A stretch of DNA of 63,136 bases, taken from an uncultured Pelagibacteraceae bacterium. GTDB lineage: Bacteria > Pseudomonadota > Alphaproteobacteria > Pelagibacterales > Pelagibacteraceae. Location of the stretch: the NCBI GenBank assembly GCA_902539745.1, contig CACBKA010000007.1:1-63136 (forward strand), read 5' to 3'. The notes below the pieces were generated by a model. It was given only the letters and a program-made list of their open reading frames with translations. It had not been told where the DNA came from and made no database searches. The position numbers and the translations under genes are program-made. This document shows, piece by piece, positions 48,425 to 57,234 of this stretch. Each line of letters opens with the position of its first letter. Positions within the stretch are counted from its first letter, which is position 1.

Positions 48425-50333
48425 GTTGTTTTATTTCCTCTACTGACTCTGGATTTAATAAAGTTGAAATATCACCAGGGTCCTCATTTGTTAAACACGA
48501 TTTTATTACTCTCCTCATTATTTTCATATTTCTCGTTTTAGGTAAATCCTTAACAAATATTACTTTATCAGGCTTAAATGATTTTCCTAAATCTTTTATA
48601 ATTAAATCAATAAACAAGTTTTCTTTAAGGTTTTTTTCACTTTCTAGAGGAACTATAGATAAAATTATCTTAGATCCTTTTCCTTCATCTGGAATCCCAA
48701 CAGCCGCAACCTCTTTAACTTTACCGCTTTTCACAATTACACTTTCTAATTCTGATGGACCAATTCTTTTACCCGAAATTTTAATTGTATCATCTGACCT
48801 GCCGTGAAGATACCAGTGGCCGTCTTTATCCTTACTAGCTAAATCACCATGAACCCATAAGTCATTTTTTATAACTTTCCAATAATTCTGTATGTATCTT
48901 TCATCATCATTCCATAAACTTTTAGTCAATCCTATTGATGATTTTCTCATTACTAATTCTCCCATTTGATCAGCAGATACTCTTTCGCCTTTTGTATCTA
49001 CAATATCTGCGCTCATTCCAGGAATGGGTGCATTAAAAGAACCAACCTTAAAAGGTCTATGCAAGCAACAATGTAGTATAGATCCAGATACTTCAGTTCC
49101 ACCAGCTGAATTCATTATAGGAACTTTTGATTTACCAATAAATTCAAATAACCACTTCCAAGGTTTTTCTGTCCATGGTTCACCACCTGTACAAATAATC
49201 CTTAATGAACTTAAATCCAAATTTTCAAAAAGTTTTTTATCTTTTGTCATTTGATTTCTTATTAGTGCGGGGGACAATTCAGTCCAAGTTACTTTATACT
49301 TTTCAATTAATTTCCAAAATCTCAATTCATCTGGAAAGTCTGGAACACCTTCTGCAATAATCATTTTTGCACCATGAGAAGATGCAATTGTTGCTGATTT
49401 TGAACCAACCATCCAGCCCATATCTGCCATACATAAGTGCATATCTGTTTGTTTAAAGTCAGCTAGTATCCCTTCATCAAAAGCCATTTTAGTTACAAGT
49501 CCTATGTGGGTATAAACACATCCTTTTGGTTTTCCTGTTGTACCTGAAGTAAAATGAATAATAGCTGGATCCTCGGTGTTCATCTCTTCAGTTTTTAATT
49601 TATCTGATACATTGTCAAAGTTTTCCCAATTAAATATTTTTTTACCTTTATCATTTCCTAGAAGAAATATTTTTTCTAATGACTTAACTTGATCAAGATC
49701 TCCTTTGATTTGATCAAACATTCTAATTTCCTTAGCTTTTCTAAAAGTTTTTTCTACGGTGAATATACCTTTAGCTTTAGCAATATTTAATCTTTCAATT
49801 ACAGCTTTTGAACCATAGCCAGAGAAAAGGGGTAATACGATACAGCCTATTTTTAAAATAGAAAAATAAGCAATATAGGTTTCGATAAATTGGGGCATAT
49901 AAAGTGCGATTACATCGCCTTTTTTAAAACCATTATTTTTTAACGTGTTTCCTACTTTCGAAATTCTTTTATTAAATTCTTCATAGGTAATTGAAGTTTC
50001 TGTGCCATCCTCTCGTTCTGAAAAAATAAAAGTCCCCTTAAAAAAATCTTTGTCTTTATGACGATCAATGCAATTAAGAACTATATTGGTCTTTCCATCT
50101 ACGCACCATCTAGTCCAAGGGATACCTTTACTTTCATCTATAATTTTTGAATAGGGTTTAAAGAACTTTAAATCAGAAAATTTAATAACACTATCCCAAA
50201 GCCAACCAGGGTCTGTCAGACTTTTTTTCTCAAGCTCATTATAATCTTGAATTTTAGAAAAGTTTAAAAACTTTGTTAGTTTTGAATTTTCAACTAGATC
50301 TTTTGATGGTTTCCAGATTATTTCTTTAGACAC
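48414..50333 (-). CDS. AMP-forming acyl-CoA synthetase (ANL superfamily)
   Basis: Activates a carboxylic acid to its CoA thioester with ATP. 639 residues, in the acetyl-/acetoacetyl-CoA synthetase size class. The adenylate motif HFTSGTTGKPKG lies near residue 260. GGTEVSGSI, the hinge region WVHGDLASKDKDGHWYLHGRSDDTIKISGKRIGPSELE and the C-terminal catalytic lysine in TRNMKIMRR follow. The N-terminus (PGWLWDSVIKFSDL, IPWTRWCVDGKTN) matches acetyl-CoA-synthetase-like proteins. Substrate is unknown; its placement between a HAAT transporter and a BadI-like enzyme suggests an imported carboxylate other than acetate. Confidence 0.88.
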   Translation of the reverse strand: MSKEIIWKPSKDLVENSKLTKFLNFSKIQDYNELEKKSLTDPGWLWDSVIKFSDLKFFKPYSKIIDESKGIPWTRWCVDGKTNIVLNCIDRHKDKDFFKGTFIFSEREDGTETSITYEEFNKRISKVGNTLKNNGFKKGDVIALYMPQFIETYIAYFSILKIGCIVLPLFSGYGSKAVIERLNIAKAKGIFTVEKTFRKAKEIRMFDQIKGDLDQVKSLEKIFLLGNDKGKKIFNWENFDNVSDKLKTEEMNTEDPAIIHFTSGTTGKPKGCVYTHIGLVTKMAFDEGILADFKQTDMHLCMADMGWMVGSKSATIASSHGAKMIIAEGVPDFPDELRFWKLIEKYKVTWTELSPALIRNQMTKDKKLFENLDLSSLRIICTGGEPWTEKPWKWLFEFIGKSKVPIMNSAGGTEVSGSILHCCLHRPFKVGSFNAPIPGMSADIVDTKGERVSADQMGELVMRKSSIGLTKSLWNDDERYIQNYWKVIKNDLWVHGDLASKDKDGHWYLHGRSDDTIKISGKRIGPSELESVIVKSGKVKEVAAVGIPDEGKGSKIILSIVPLESEKNLKENLFIDLIIKDLGKSFKPDKVIFVKDLPKTRNMKIMRRVIKSCLTNEDPGDISTLLNPESVEEIKQHAI

Positions 50334-50337
50334 GGGT

Positions 50338-51282
50338 CTAGATATACATTCCCTCTTTGATTTTAATAATATTATACATGAGATCGTTTAGAGGAGTTTT
50401 GATCCCATGTTTTTTTCCAATTTTTGAAACAGCACCACTTATAAAATCTATTTCAGTTTTTCTATTCTTCAATACATCAAATGCCATTGAGGATTTATTA
50501 GTTTGTCTGGAATCTACTATTCTATTAAACATTTCAAGACAGTCTTTCTCACTGACATCTACCCCATCTGCTTTAGCAACTTCTCTTGTCTCTAAGATTA
50601 TTTCTTTGCCTAGATTTCGTGACATATTTTGATTTTTGTTAGATATATAAAGATCAGTGTGGTGAAGATCAAATATTGCAGAAAGTGGTCCTATCGCTGT
50701 AAGTGCAAATAATTTCATCCATTTTCTTCTTTTAATATCTTCTTCCGCAATAGTTTCTAAACCGTGTGATGTAAATGTTTCTGCAAGATCTTTTACCCTT
50801 TGGCTGTGCCCACCATCATACTCTCCAATCCAAGATGGTAAACTTGCATGATTTTGAATAATGCCCGGGCCTTGAATACTTGATGCTTGAGTAGTTGATC
50901 CTCCCAAAACTTTATCTTTTCCAGCTATATTTTGCATTATTTCTTCATGTCCTATTCCATTTTGAAAAGACATGAGCATAGTTTTATCACCTATTATATT
51001 TTTTGAATTTGTAAGAGCTTTCTCTAACGCGGTTGCTTTACACATTATAATTATGGCATCAACTGGTTGTAAGGTTTTGGGATCAGTTGTTGCTTTGATT
51101 TTTACAATTCTATCGCCACCATGACCCATCATTTTGAGACCTTTATTATTTATCTCATCAACATGGTCTTTCCACACATCAATTAAAACTACACTTAATC
51201 CTTTTTCTGCAAGCAAACCTCCGAAGAGACAGCCCATAGCGCCTGCGCCTAGTACAGCGACTTTGAGATTTTTATTAACCAT
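50338..51282 (-). CDS. 2-dehydropantoate 2-reductase family protein (PanE/ApbA-like)
   Basis: NAD(P)-dependent reductase of a 2-oxo or similar acid. 314 residues with Rossmann motif VAVLGAGAMGCLFGGLLAEKG (as two adjacent blocks, about 8-28), IIMCKATALEKAL with the conserved Lys, FQNGIGHE, the RRKWMKLFALTAIGPL helix with a catalytic-type Lys, and SSMAFDVLKNRKTEIDFISG. It could make pantoate, but it is embedded between the transporter and the acyl-CoA synthetase, while the only PanB-like gene here (58155) lacks PanB metal residues. A catabolic role is at least as likely. Confidence 0.85.
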   Translation of the reverse strand: MVNKNLKVAVLGAGAMGCLFGGLLAEKGLSVVLIDVWKDHVDEINNKGLKMMGHGGDRIVKIKATTDPKTLQPVDAIIIMCKATALEKALTNSKNIIGDKTMLMSFQNGIGHEEIMQNIAGKDKVLGGSTTQASSIQGPGIIQNHASLPSWIGEYDGGHSQRVKDLAETFTSHGLETIAEEDIKRRKWMKLFALTAIGPLSAIFDLHHTDLYISNKNQNMSRNLGKEIILETREVAKADGVDVSEKDCLEMFNRIVDSRQTNKSSMAFDVLKNRKTEIDFISGAVSKIGKKHGIKTPLNDLMYNIIKIKEGMYI

Positions 51283-52320
51283 TTATGCTTTCATTTTAAC
51301 TTGCACGCCAAAGAAACCAGTTGGTTTTATAAGTAAGACTACTATCATCAATAAAAATGCGTAAGCATCTTTATGACTTCCAGAAATAAAAAAAGCACAC
51401 GATGTTTCAAAAAGACCTACGGTGAAACCGCCAACGATTGCGCCTGGCAAACTTCCGAACCCTCCAACAACTGCAGATGCAAAAGCTTTTAATAAAATTA
51501 TATAACCCATATAAACTACTACTTGATATGTAGGTCCAACTAAAGTTCCTGCTAATCCTGCAAGAGCACATGCTATTCCAAATATAATCGAAATATAAAG
51601 AGGAACGTTAATTCCAACTAAGTTGGAGATTACCTTTGAGTGCGCTACGGCTCGAACACCTAAGCCCATTTTAGTTTTATTTAAAAAGAAATATAAAGCT
51701 CCTGCCACAGTAAATCCTGTAACCAACATCCATAAATATGTCATTGGCAACGTCACGCCACCTATATTAATTGGTAATCCTAAATCTGCATGAAAAGGAT
51801 GTGCTGTTGGATTCCAAATTATGTAAGCTAAGTTTAATAAGACAACTGATAAGCCAAAACCACAAATAATAATTCCCATTCCAGCAACGGTATAACCACC
51901 GCCTTTTTTTGTTAATGGTCTTAAAAAAACTCTTTCTATTAAAACACCAAAAAGACCCATGATAACAAATGCAAAAAATAATCCAATTACATAACCTACC
52001 CATCCGTAAGCATCAGGAAAAATTGCGTAAATTAATTCTCCATCGATTAGAAAATTATAAACTGTTAAACCAGTAAATGCTCCGAGCATGAAAAATTCTC
52101 CGTGTGAAAAATTAACTACATCTAGTCCTGTATAAATTAGAGAAATTCCTACAGCTACTAGTCCGTAAATTATTCCCACAGTGATACCGATTATTAATAC
52201 ACCTTTAAGAGACTCTAGGTTCATATCTGGGCTCATACTGATGTATCCTAGAAAAATTAATGTAAAAACTAACATCAAAGTATTTTCAAGTTTTCTTGTA
52301 AGTTTAAAACCTTTAAACAT
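51283..52320 (-). CDS. livH: HAAT-type ABC transporter permease LivH
   Basis: First of two permeases of a branched-chain-amino-acid-type importer. The ATG at 52320 gives 345 residues (a TTG-type upstream start at 52341 would add seven and overlap livF by 29 bases). About eight to nine hydrophobic segments are visible. Family marks are GIIYGLVAVGISLIYTGLDVVNFSHGEFFMLGAF near the N-terminus and AFASAVVGGFGSLPGAIVGG, the EAA-like loop contacting the ATPases. livF overlaps upstream and the PanE-like gene directly abuts its stop. Confidence 0.92.
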   Translation of the reverse strand: MFKGFKLTRKLENTLMLVFTLIFLGYISMSPDMNLESLKGVLIIGITVGIIYGLVAVGISLIYTGLDVVNFSHGEFFMLGAFTGLTVYNFLIDGELIYAIFPDAYGWVGYVIGLFFAFVIMGLFGVLIERVFLRPLTKKGGGYTVAGMGIIICGFGLSVVLLNLAYIIWNPTAHPFHADLGLPINIGGVTLPMTYLWMLVTGFTVAGALYFFLNKTKMGLGVRAVAHSKVISNLVGINVPLYISIIFGIACALAGLAGTLVGPTYQVVVYMGYIILLKAFASAVVGGFGSLPGAIVGGFTVGLFETSCAFFISGSHKDAYAFLLMIVVLLIKPTGFFGVQVKMKA

Positions 52321-53038
52321 TTGCTGTTGTACCTCCCCCACCTAGATATGAATCTTTTACAGACTCGTCGTACATCAATTTTTTAGACTCTCCCTCAACA
52401 TTAATTACTCCGTCCTTTATTACATAACCGTAATCTGCAAGCAAAAGAGCCATTCTAACGTTTTGTTCTACTACTAAAACTGTTAGGCCATCTTTTCTTA
52501 TTTTATTAATATTTTTAAAAATATCTAAAACAATTTGCGGTGCTAGCGCTGCACTTGGTTCATCAAGCATGATCATCTTAGGATTTGACATTAAACCTCT
52601 CCCAATACAAAGCATTTGTAATTCGCCACCTGATAATGTTGCAGCTAACTGACTTTTTCTTTCATTTAATCTTGGAAAATAATTAAAAACTTTTTCTATA
52701 TTATCATTTAATGTTTGCTTTGATTTAAGTGTAAAACCTCCTAATCTTAAATTTTCCAAAACTGTCATAGCAGGAAAAACGTCTTTTCCTTGAGTGACTT
52801 GAACCAAACCTTTTTCTACAATGTTGTGTGGCGGTAAATTTTGAATGTCTTCTCCATTAAAATTTATACTTCCTTTCCAAGTTCTAATTATTCCTGAGCA
52901 AGCTTTTAATATTGTAGACTTGCCTGTCCCATTTCCGCCAAGTAATGCAACTATAGATTGATTGTCTACTTTCATATTGGCTCCATTTAATATTTGCACT
53001 GAGCCGTAGCCTGAAACTAAATTTTTTATTTTGAGCAT
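52313..53038 (-). CDS. livF: HAAT-type ABC transporter ATP-binding protein LivF
   Basis: One of the two ATPases of the importer. The 241 residues have Walker A LLGGNGTGKST (32-42), signature ATLSGGELQMLCIGRGLM near 132-148, Walker B MIMLDEPSAAL, and the switch region VLVVEQNVRMAL typical of LivF. QVTQGKDVFPAMTVLENL matches the Q-loop area of the family. First gene of the leftward unit that runs through livH into the catabolic enzymes. Divergent from livJ with a 106-base shared control region. Confidence 0.94.
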   Translation of the reverse strand: MLKIKNLVSGYGSVQILNGANMKVDNQSIVALLGGNGTGKSTILKACSGIIRTWKGSINFNGEDIQNLPPHNIVEKGLVQVTQGKDVFPAMTVLENLRLGGFTLKSKQTLNDNIEKVFNYFPRLNERKSQLAATLSGGELQMLCIGRGLMSNPKMIMLDEPSAALAPQIVLDIFKNINKIRKDGLTVLVVEQNVRMALLLADYGYVIKDGVINVEGESKKLMYDESVKDSYLGGGGTTANV

Positions 53039-53043
53039 AGCTG

Positions 53044-53072
53044 TTGACTTAAAATTGTTTATTTAATCTAAT
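53044..53072 (+). promoter_or_regulatory. Sigma-70-like promoter of livJ
   Basis: TTGACT (53044-53049) and TCTAAT (53067-53072), each five of six bases to consensus, are separated by exactly 17 bases. Start of transcription would be near 53079, giving a leader of about 65 bases before the livJ ATG. The -35 is almost on top of the divergent livF start codon, so the two units probably share regulation here. Confidence 0.5.
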
Positions 53073-53091
53073 ACATTTAATTAAATTAATG

Positions 53092-53118
53092 CTTTGGCGT
53101 CAATTAAAAACGCCGAAG
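53092..53118 (+). promoter_or_regulatory. Leader hairpin or operator between livF and livJ
   Basis: An inverted repeat with arms 53092-53100 (CTTTGGCGT) and 53110-53118 (ACGCCGAAG) pairs over nine positions, one of them G-U, around a nine-base A/T-rich loop. It lies within the predicted livJ leader, upstream of a strong AGGGGG ribosome-binding site (53135-53140). It may be a transcript-stabilising hairpin or a dyad operator. No run of T follows, so it is not a terminator. Confidence 0.5.
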
Positions 53119-53144
53119 ATATATAAATTAAAAAAGGGGGAAAC

Positions 53145-54341
53145 ATGAAAAAAATAAATATAATTTTTTCAAGTTTGTTACTCGCTGTTAGTTTACTAGT
53201 TACTTCAGTAGCACAAGCTAAAGACATCAAAATTGGTGTTTCATTTAGAATGCTATCTGACGTTGGCTATAAACATGGTGAGTTAATTCAAGATACTGTT
53301 GCGGAGTGGAATTCTTCTGGCGGTATTAACGGAAAAAAAGTTGATTTGATACTTTACAATGATGAATGTAAATCTGAGAAAGGTGTTGCAAATGCTACGA
53401 AGCTTGCATACCAAGATAACGTTCACGTTATAATCGGATCTAGCTGTAGTTCAGTTACTTTACCAATGGTACCAGTAATTTCTAAAGCTAAAGTTCCACA
53501 AATCATTCCGCACTCAACAAGTTCAAAAATCACATTAACAGGAAGTGAATGGATATTCAGAGTTCCTGTTTCATCTAGATTTTACAAAATAGTACAAGCT
53601 AAGTTCACAGCAGAAAATGCTGGTACGAAGATAGCTCATATCTATGTACCGGACCAAGCTAGTATGGACTTTTCTAAATCTATGATTGCTTACGTGAAAG
53701 ATGAATACGGTGTTGATCCTGTTTATGAAGCGCAAGCTGGAGAAAAAGAAACTGACTTTAGATCTTACTTATTAAAAGCTAAAGCAACAAATCCAGACGC
53801 ACTTGTATGTTCAGGTTTAGTAGATGAAACAGTTCGTTGCTTAGTTCAATCTTACGAAGTAGGAATACCTAAGAGCGTAGCTAGAGTTGCAAACTCTGTA
53901 GCATCAAAAGTAGAAGTACCAACTAACGCTGGTAAAGCAGCTGTTGGTGTATCTTATGCTGCTGCTTTCGCTGCTTCTGACACAAGACCAATCGCTAAAA
54001 AGTTTGTTAAACATATTAAAAGTAGATATGGCGTAGTACCTGGCCATGACTTCTCTCAAATGGAGGACTTATTAACTATGTTAAAACCTGCTTTAGAAAA
54101 AGCAGAAAAAAGATTTAGCGGTGATCTTGCATCTGATAGGAAAGCTGTAAGAGACTCTATTGCTGGTATAACTAACTTTACTGGTTTAGCTTCAGGACCA
54201 ATCAGCTTCTGTGCTGCTGGTACGCCTGAGTGTAGAGATGGTAACAGAACACCTGTTATGATCGAGTACACAAAAGGTGGTAAAAACTGGAAGACTAAAG
54301 TAGCTGGTACAGTTACGTTTAACGCTAGTGCTGGTCTTTAA
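53145..54341 (+). CDS. livJ: HAAT-type ABC transporter substrate-binding protein
   Basis: Periplasmic receptor of the importer. The 398 residues start with a signal peptide (MKKINIIFSSLLLAVSLLVT, cleavage probably after SVAQA) and continue as a periplasmic-binding fold type I: DIKIGVSFRMLSDVGYKHGE, IGSSCSSVTLPMVPVI, GSEWIFRVPVSSRF and a Cys-containing C-terminal segment (ISFCAAGTPECRDGNRTP). Codon use is visibly richer in favoured codons than its neighbours and the ribosome-binding site is strong, both signs of high expression. The ligand is not readable; the symbol denotes the transporter position only. Confidence 0.9.
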   Translation: MKKINIIFSSLLLAVSLLVTSVAQAKDIKIGVSFRMLSDVGYKHGELIQDTVAEWNSSGGINGKKVDLILYNDECKSEKGVANATKLAYQDNVHVIIGSSCSSVTLPMVPVISKAKVPQIIPHSTSSKITLTGSEWIFRVPVSSRFYKIVQAKFTAENAGTKIAHIYVPDQASMDFSKSMIAYVKDEYGVDPVYEAQAGEKETDFRSYLLKAKATNPDALVCSGLVDETVRCLVQSYEVGIPKSVARVANSVASKVEVPTNAGKAAVGVSYAAAFAASDTRPIAKKFVKHIKSRYGVVPGHDFSQMEDLLTMLKPALEKAEKRFSGDLASDRKAVRDSIAGITNFTGLASGPISFCAAGTPECRDGNRTPVMIEYTKGGKNWKTKVAGTVTFNASAGL

Positions 54342-54353
54342 TAACTAAAATTT

Positions 54354-54388
54354 ATGAGCGGTAGTTTAATTACTACCGCTCATTTTTT
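54354..54388 (+). terminator. Terminator/attenuator between livJ and livM
   Basis: Perfect arms ATGAGCGGTAG (54354-54364) and CTACCGCTCAT (54373-54383) with a short A/T loop, followed by six T residues. It begins 12 bases after the livJ stop. It fits partial termination that keeps binding-protein mRNA in excess of livM and livG, as in other binding-protein operons. Confidence 0.88.
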
Positions 54389-54408
54389 AATCTTAAGGCA
54401 ATAAAATA

Positions 54409-55398
54409 ATGGGTAAATTTAAAGAAATTATAAGACAATATCCTTTCCTAGGTTTTGTTATTGCTTTTATAATTTTAATGTTAGTACCATCTGTTTTTTT
54501 TACAGATTTATATCAATCACATTTAGCAAGTTTAATTTGTATCAACATCATTGTTGCTGCAGGACTAAATATTGTTAAAGGGTTTTGCGGTCAGGTTACT
54601 GTAGGACATGTTGGGATATATGCAGTCGGTTCATACACCGCAGGATGTATGTTTTTATATTTAGGTTCTGGTTTGTGGTTAACTTTGCCCGCAGCAATAT
54701 TAATAGCTGGTTTATTTGGTGTGGCTTTCGCGATTCCATCTTTTAGATTAGAAGGTCCATATTTAGCCTTAGCTACCCTTGGTGGTGGAGAAGCAATACG
54801 ATTGTTTATCGAGAACGGAGATTTTTTTATGTCAACTTATGGAATTTCAAATATACCACAACCAGAGATTTTTGGAGTACCTTTTGATACTCCTGATAAA
54901 TATTATTACATCGCAATGCCTATAATGCTGATAGCAATATATTTTTCATTTAGTGTTTTAAGATCGTCAGTTGGAAGAGCTTTTATGGCTGTGAGAGAAG
55001 ATCCGATTTCTGCAGCAGCATCAGGAATAAATGTAAAAAAACATAAAATGCTAGCTTTCGTTTTAAGCGCAATGTTTGCAGGAGGTGCAGGTGCAGTATA
55101 CGCTCATTTACCTCCAGGATATATTCATCCAAACAATTATACTGTAATTGAAATGGTAACTTTCTTAGCCATGGTTGTTTTTGGTGGTTTGGGTCATATT
55201 TGGGGAGGAATAATTGGAGCGATTATTATTACGATTGTTTATGATTTAACAAGGCCACTTTATGAGTATCAATTATTTATTTTTGGATTAACAATTGTAT
55301 TAACAATTCTATTTATGCCTAAAGGTATTGGTGGATTTATTGACAAATATTTTATTGATAGAAGATTTAAAACCAAAACAGGAGCAGCGAGTAAATAA
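54409..55398 (+). CDS. livM: HAAT-type ABC transporter permease LivM
   Basis: Second permease of the importer. The 329 residues show about eight to ten hydrophobic segments. Family marks are LASLICINIIVAAGLNIVKGFCGQVTVGHVGIYAVGSY (in consecutive short blocks near 37-75), LEGPYLALATLGGGEAIRLF, GRAFMAVREDPISAAASGINV, and FLAMVVFGGLGHIWGGIIGA. It follows the livJ terminator by 20 bases and its stop overlaps the livG ATG by one base. Confidence 0.93.
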   Translation: MGKFKEIIRQYPFLGFVIAFIILMLVPSVFFTDLYQSHLASLICINIIVAAGLNIVKGFCGQVTVGHVGIYAVGSYTAGCMFLYLGSGLWLTLPAAILIAGLFGVAFAIPSFRLEGPYLALATLGGGEAIRLFIENGDFFMSTYGISNIPQPEIFGVPFDTPDKYYYIAMPIMLIAIYFSFSVLRSSVGRAFMAVREDPISAAASGINVKKHKMLAFVLSAMFAGGAGAVYAHLPPGYIHPNNYTVIEMVTFLAMVVFGGLGHIWGGIIGAIIITIVYDLTRPLYEYQLFIFGLTIVLTILFMPKGIGGFIDKYFIDRRFKTKTGAASK

Positions 55399-56195
55399 TG
55401 TTATTAAAAACAAAAAAGTTAATGAAAGCATTTGGTGGATTAAAAGCTATAAATAAAGTTGATTTTGAATTGCCAGCAAACGAAATTAGAGGAATTATCG
55501 GACCAAATGGTTCAGGAAAAAGTACTTTTTTTAATTTAGTATCTGGTGTTTATGAACCAGATCCAGGTAGCTACATTGAGTTTGATGGTAACGATATTAC
55601 TAATGAGCCTCCACACAAAGTTGGAGAGCTTGGATTAGCTAGAACATTTCAATTACTGAGGTTGTATCAAGATATGTCAGTAATAAATAACGTAATGTCA
55701 GGCTATCATACTTTAGTGCCATATAGTTTTATTGATGCTGTTACTGGTAGAAAAAAGATATGGGATCAAGAGAAAACCATTAAAGAGGAAATGATGGAGC
55801 TTCTTTCTTTTGTTGGTTTGGCTGACTACGCAGAGTTAAATGCAAGTGAACTATCAGGAGGTCAAAGAAGACTTCTTGTTTTAGCTAGAGCTATTGCAGG
55901 AAAACCAAAATTATTAATGTTGGACGAACCTGCTGCAGGTCTATCACCAGTGAACGTTGATAATTTGATGAAGATATTAATGCGGTTAAAAGAAAAATAC
56001 GGCTTAACACTAATTATAATTGAGCACATATTAAAAGTGGTTATGGACACCTGTAGTAAAGTTACAGTTCTTGATCATGGTGAAAAGATAGCAGAGGGTA
56101 CCCCTACCCAGATCAAGGATGATAATGCTGTGATTGAGGCTTATTTAGGTAAAAAAATGGATGACGAAGAAATGAGAAAAGCACTTGCAGTTTAA
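55398..56195 (+). CDS. livG: HAAT-type ABC transporter ATP-binding protein LivG
   Basis: Second ATPase of the importer. The 265 residues have Walker A GPNGSGKST (35-43), GLARTFQLLRLYQDMSV in the Q-loop region, signature SELSGGQRRLLVLARAI near 150-166, Walker B LLMLDEPAAGLSPV, and switch His in IIIEHILKVVMD. The NEPPHKV segment and the C-terminal extension KDDNAVIEAYLG are typical LivG features. A PhyH-family gene follows after 46 bases. Confidence 0.95.
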   Translation: MLLKTKKLMKAFGGLKAINKVDFELPANEIRGIIGPNGSGKSTFFNLVSGVYEPDPGSYIEFDGNDITNEPPHKVGELGLARTFQLLRLYQDMSVINNVMSGYHTLVPYSFIDAVTGRKKIWDQEKTIKEEMMELLSFVGLADYAELNASELSGGQRRLLVLARAIAGKPKLLMLDEPAAGLSPVNVDNLMKILMRLKEKYGLTLIIIEHILKVVMDTCSKVTVLDHGEKIAEGTPTQIKDDNAVIEAYLGKKMDDEEMRKALAV

Positions 56196-56241
56196 TACGG
56201 ACGATATATGATTTCAATTAATAAATTAAGATTCTAAGACT

Positions 56242-57231
56242 GTGAAAAACAAAATAAATAAAGAGCTAAAAGCCAAAGGTTTCATAAGAATAAGAAACAT
56301 CCTTAATTTTCAAAAAGATATCAAGCCTGTACTTAATGATTTAGGAGCAAAAGCTGATAAACTAATAGAAAAGTACTTTACAACGAAGGAAGCGAAGAGA
56401 TTATTTAAATTAAAGTTTCAGGATAAGTATTTTGCATTAACCAAAAAATCTGGGGTAACTTTTGAAAAAGTTTTTAATAATAGACCCCCACAAAACTTTA
56501 AAAAACATGAAAATGTTGAATATTTTAATCCTGAGTCAATATTCAATTTAATTAAATCGGATAAAATTTTAAATGTAGTTGAGAAAATTATTGGTAAAGA
56601 AATTTTTTCAAATCCAGTTCAAACTTTTAGGGTGAAAGAACCAAATATAAATTCAGGTAAAAATTTTATGGATGGTTTAATTGGTAGAACACCATGGCAC
56701 CAAGATGAAGGAACTATAAATAAAAAAGCAAGATTCAAAACTGACTTGGTGACAGTCTGGATACCATTTACAAAAACTAATGCTAAGAACGGCTGTATGT
56801 TGGCTGTACCTAAAAGTAATAAACTAGGTTTGTTAAATCACCACCACGGATCAAAAGGTCAGGTGGAAATAAAAAATTCAGAACTTATCCATAAGTATAG
56901 CAAAATGGTTCCACTTGAAGCTGATGTTGGCGATATAATTATTTTAGACAAAAGATTAATTCACTGTTCTCTTCCAAATGTTTCAAAAAATATTAGGATA
57001 AGTATGGACATTAGATTTCATAAAGCTGGGCAAAGTTCAGGGAGAGAGCCATTACCAAGTTTTTATGTAAGAAGTGCCAAAAAAGAAAATATCAAAGTTA
57101 AAACTTACCAACAATGGGTCGCTCTTTGGAACAAAGCTTACATGAAATCATTAAACAAGGGATATACATTCAAATATTATTTACCTGTTTATAAACATTC
57201 CAAGCAAGATTATTCTAAGAAATTAAATTAA
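56242..57231 (+). CDS. Phytanoyl-CoA dioxygenase (PhyH) family protein
   Basis: Fe(II)/2-oxoglutarate-dependent oxygenase, probably hydroxylating a small acid or CoA ester. 329 residues from GTG 56242. The facial triad is visible as His153-x-Asp155 (TPWHQDEGT) and His241 (LIHCSLPN), with 2-oxoglutarate-binding Arg252 in NIRISMDIRFH. WIPFTKTNAKNGCMLAVPKS matches the family core. It trails the livJMG genes and precedes an EamA permease, suggesting a role in processing the imported compound; the substrate is not known. Confidence 0.87.
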   Translation: MKNKINKELKAKGFIRIRNILNFQKDIKPVLNDLGAKADKLIEKYFTTKEAKRLFKLKFQDKYFALTKKSGVTFEKVFNNRPPQNFKKHENVEYFNPESIFNLIKSDKILNVVEKIIGKEIFSNPVQTFRVKEPNINSGKNFMDGLIGRTPWHQDEGTINKKARFKTDLVTVWIPFTKTNAKNGCMLAVPKSNKLGLLNHHHGSKGQVEIKNSELIHKYSKMVPLEADVGDIIILDKRLIHCSLPNVSKNIRISMDIRFHKAGQSSGREPLPSFYVRSAKKENIKVKTYQQWVALWNKAYMKSLNKGYTFKYYLPVYKHSKQDYSKKLN

Positions 57232-57234
57232 TTT

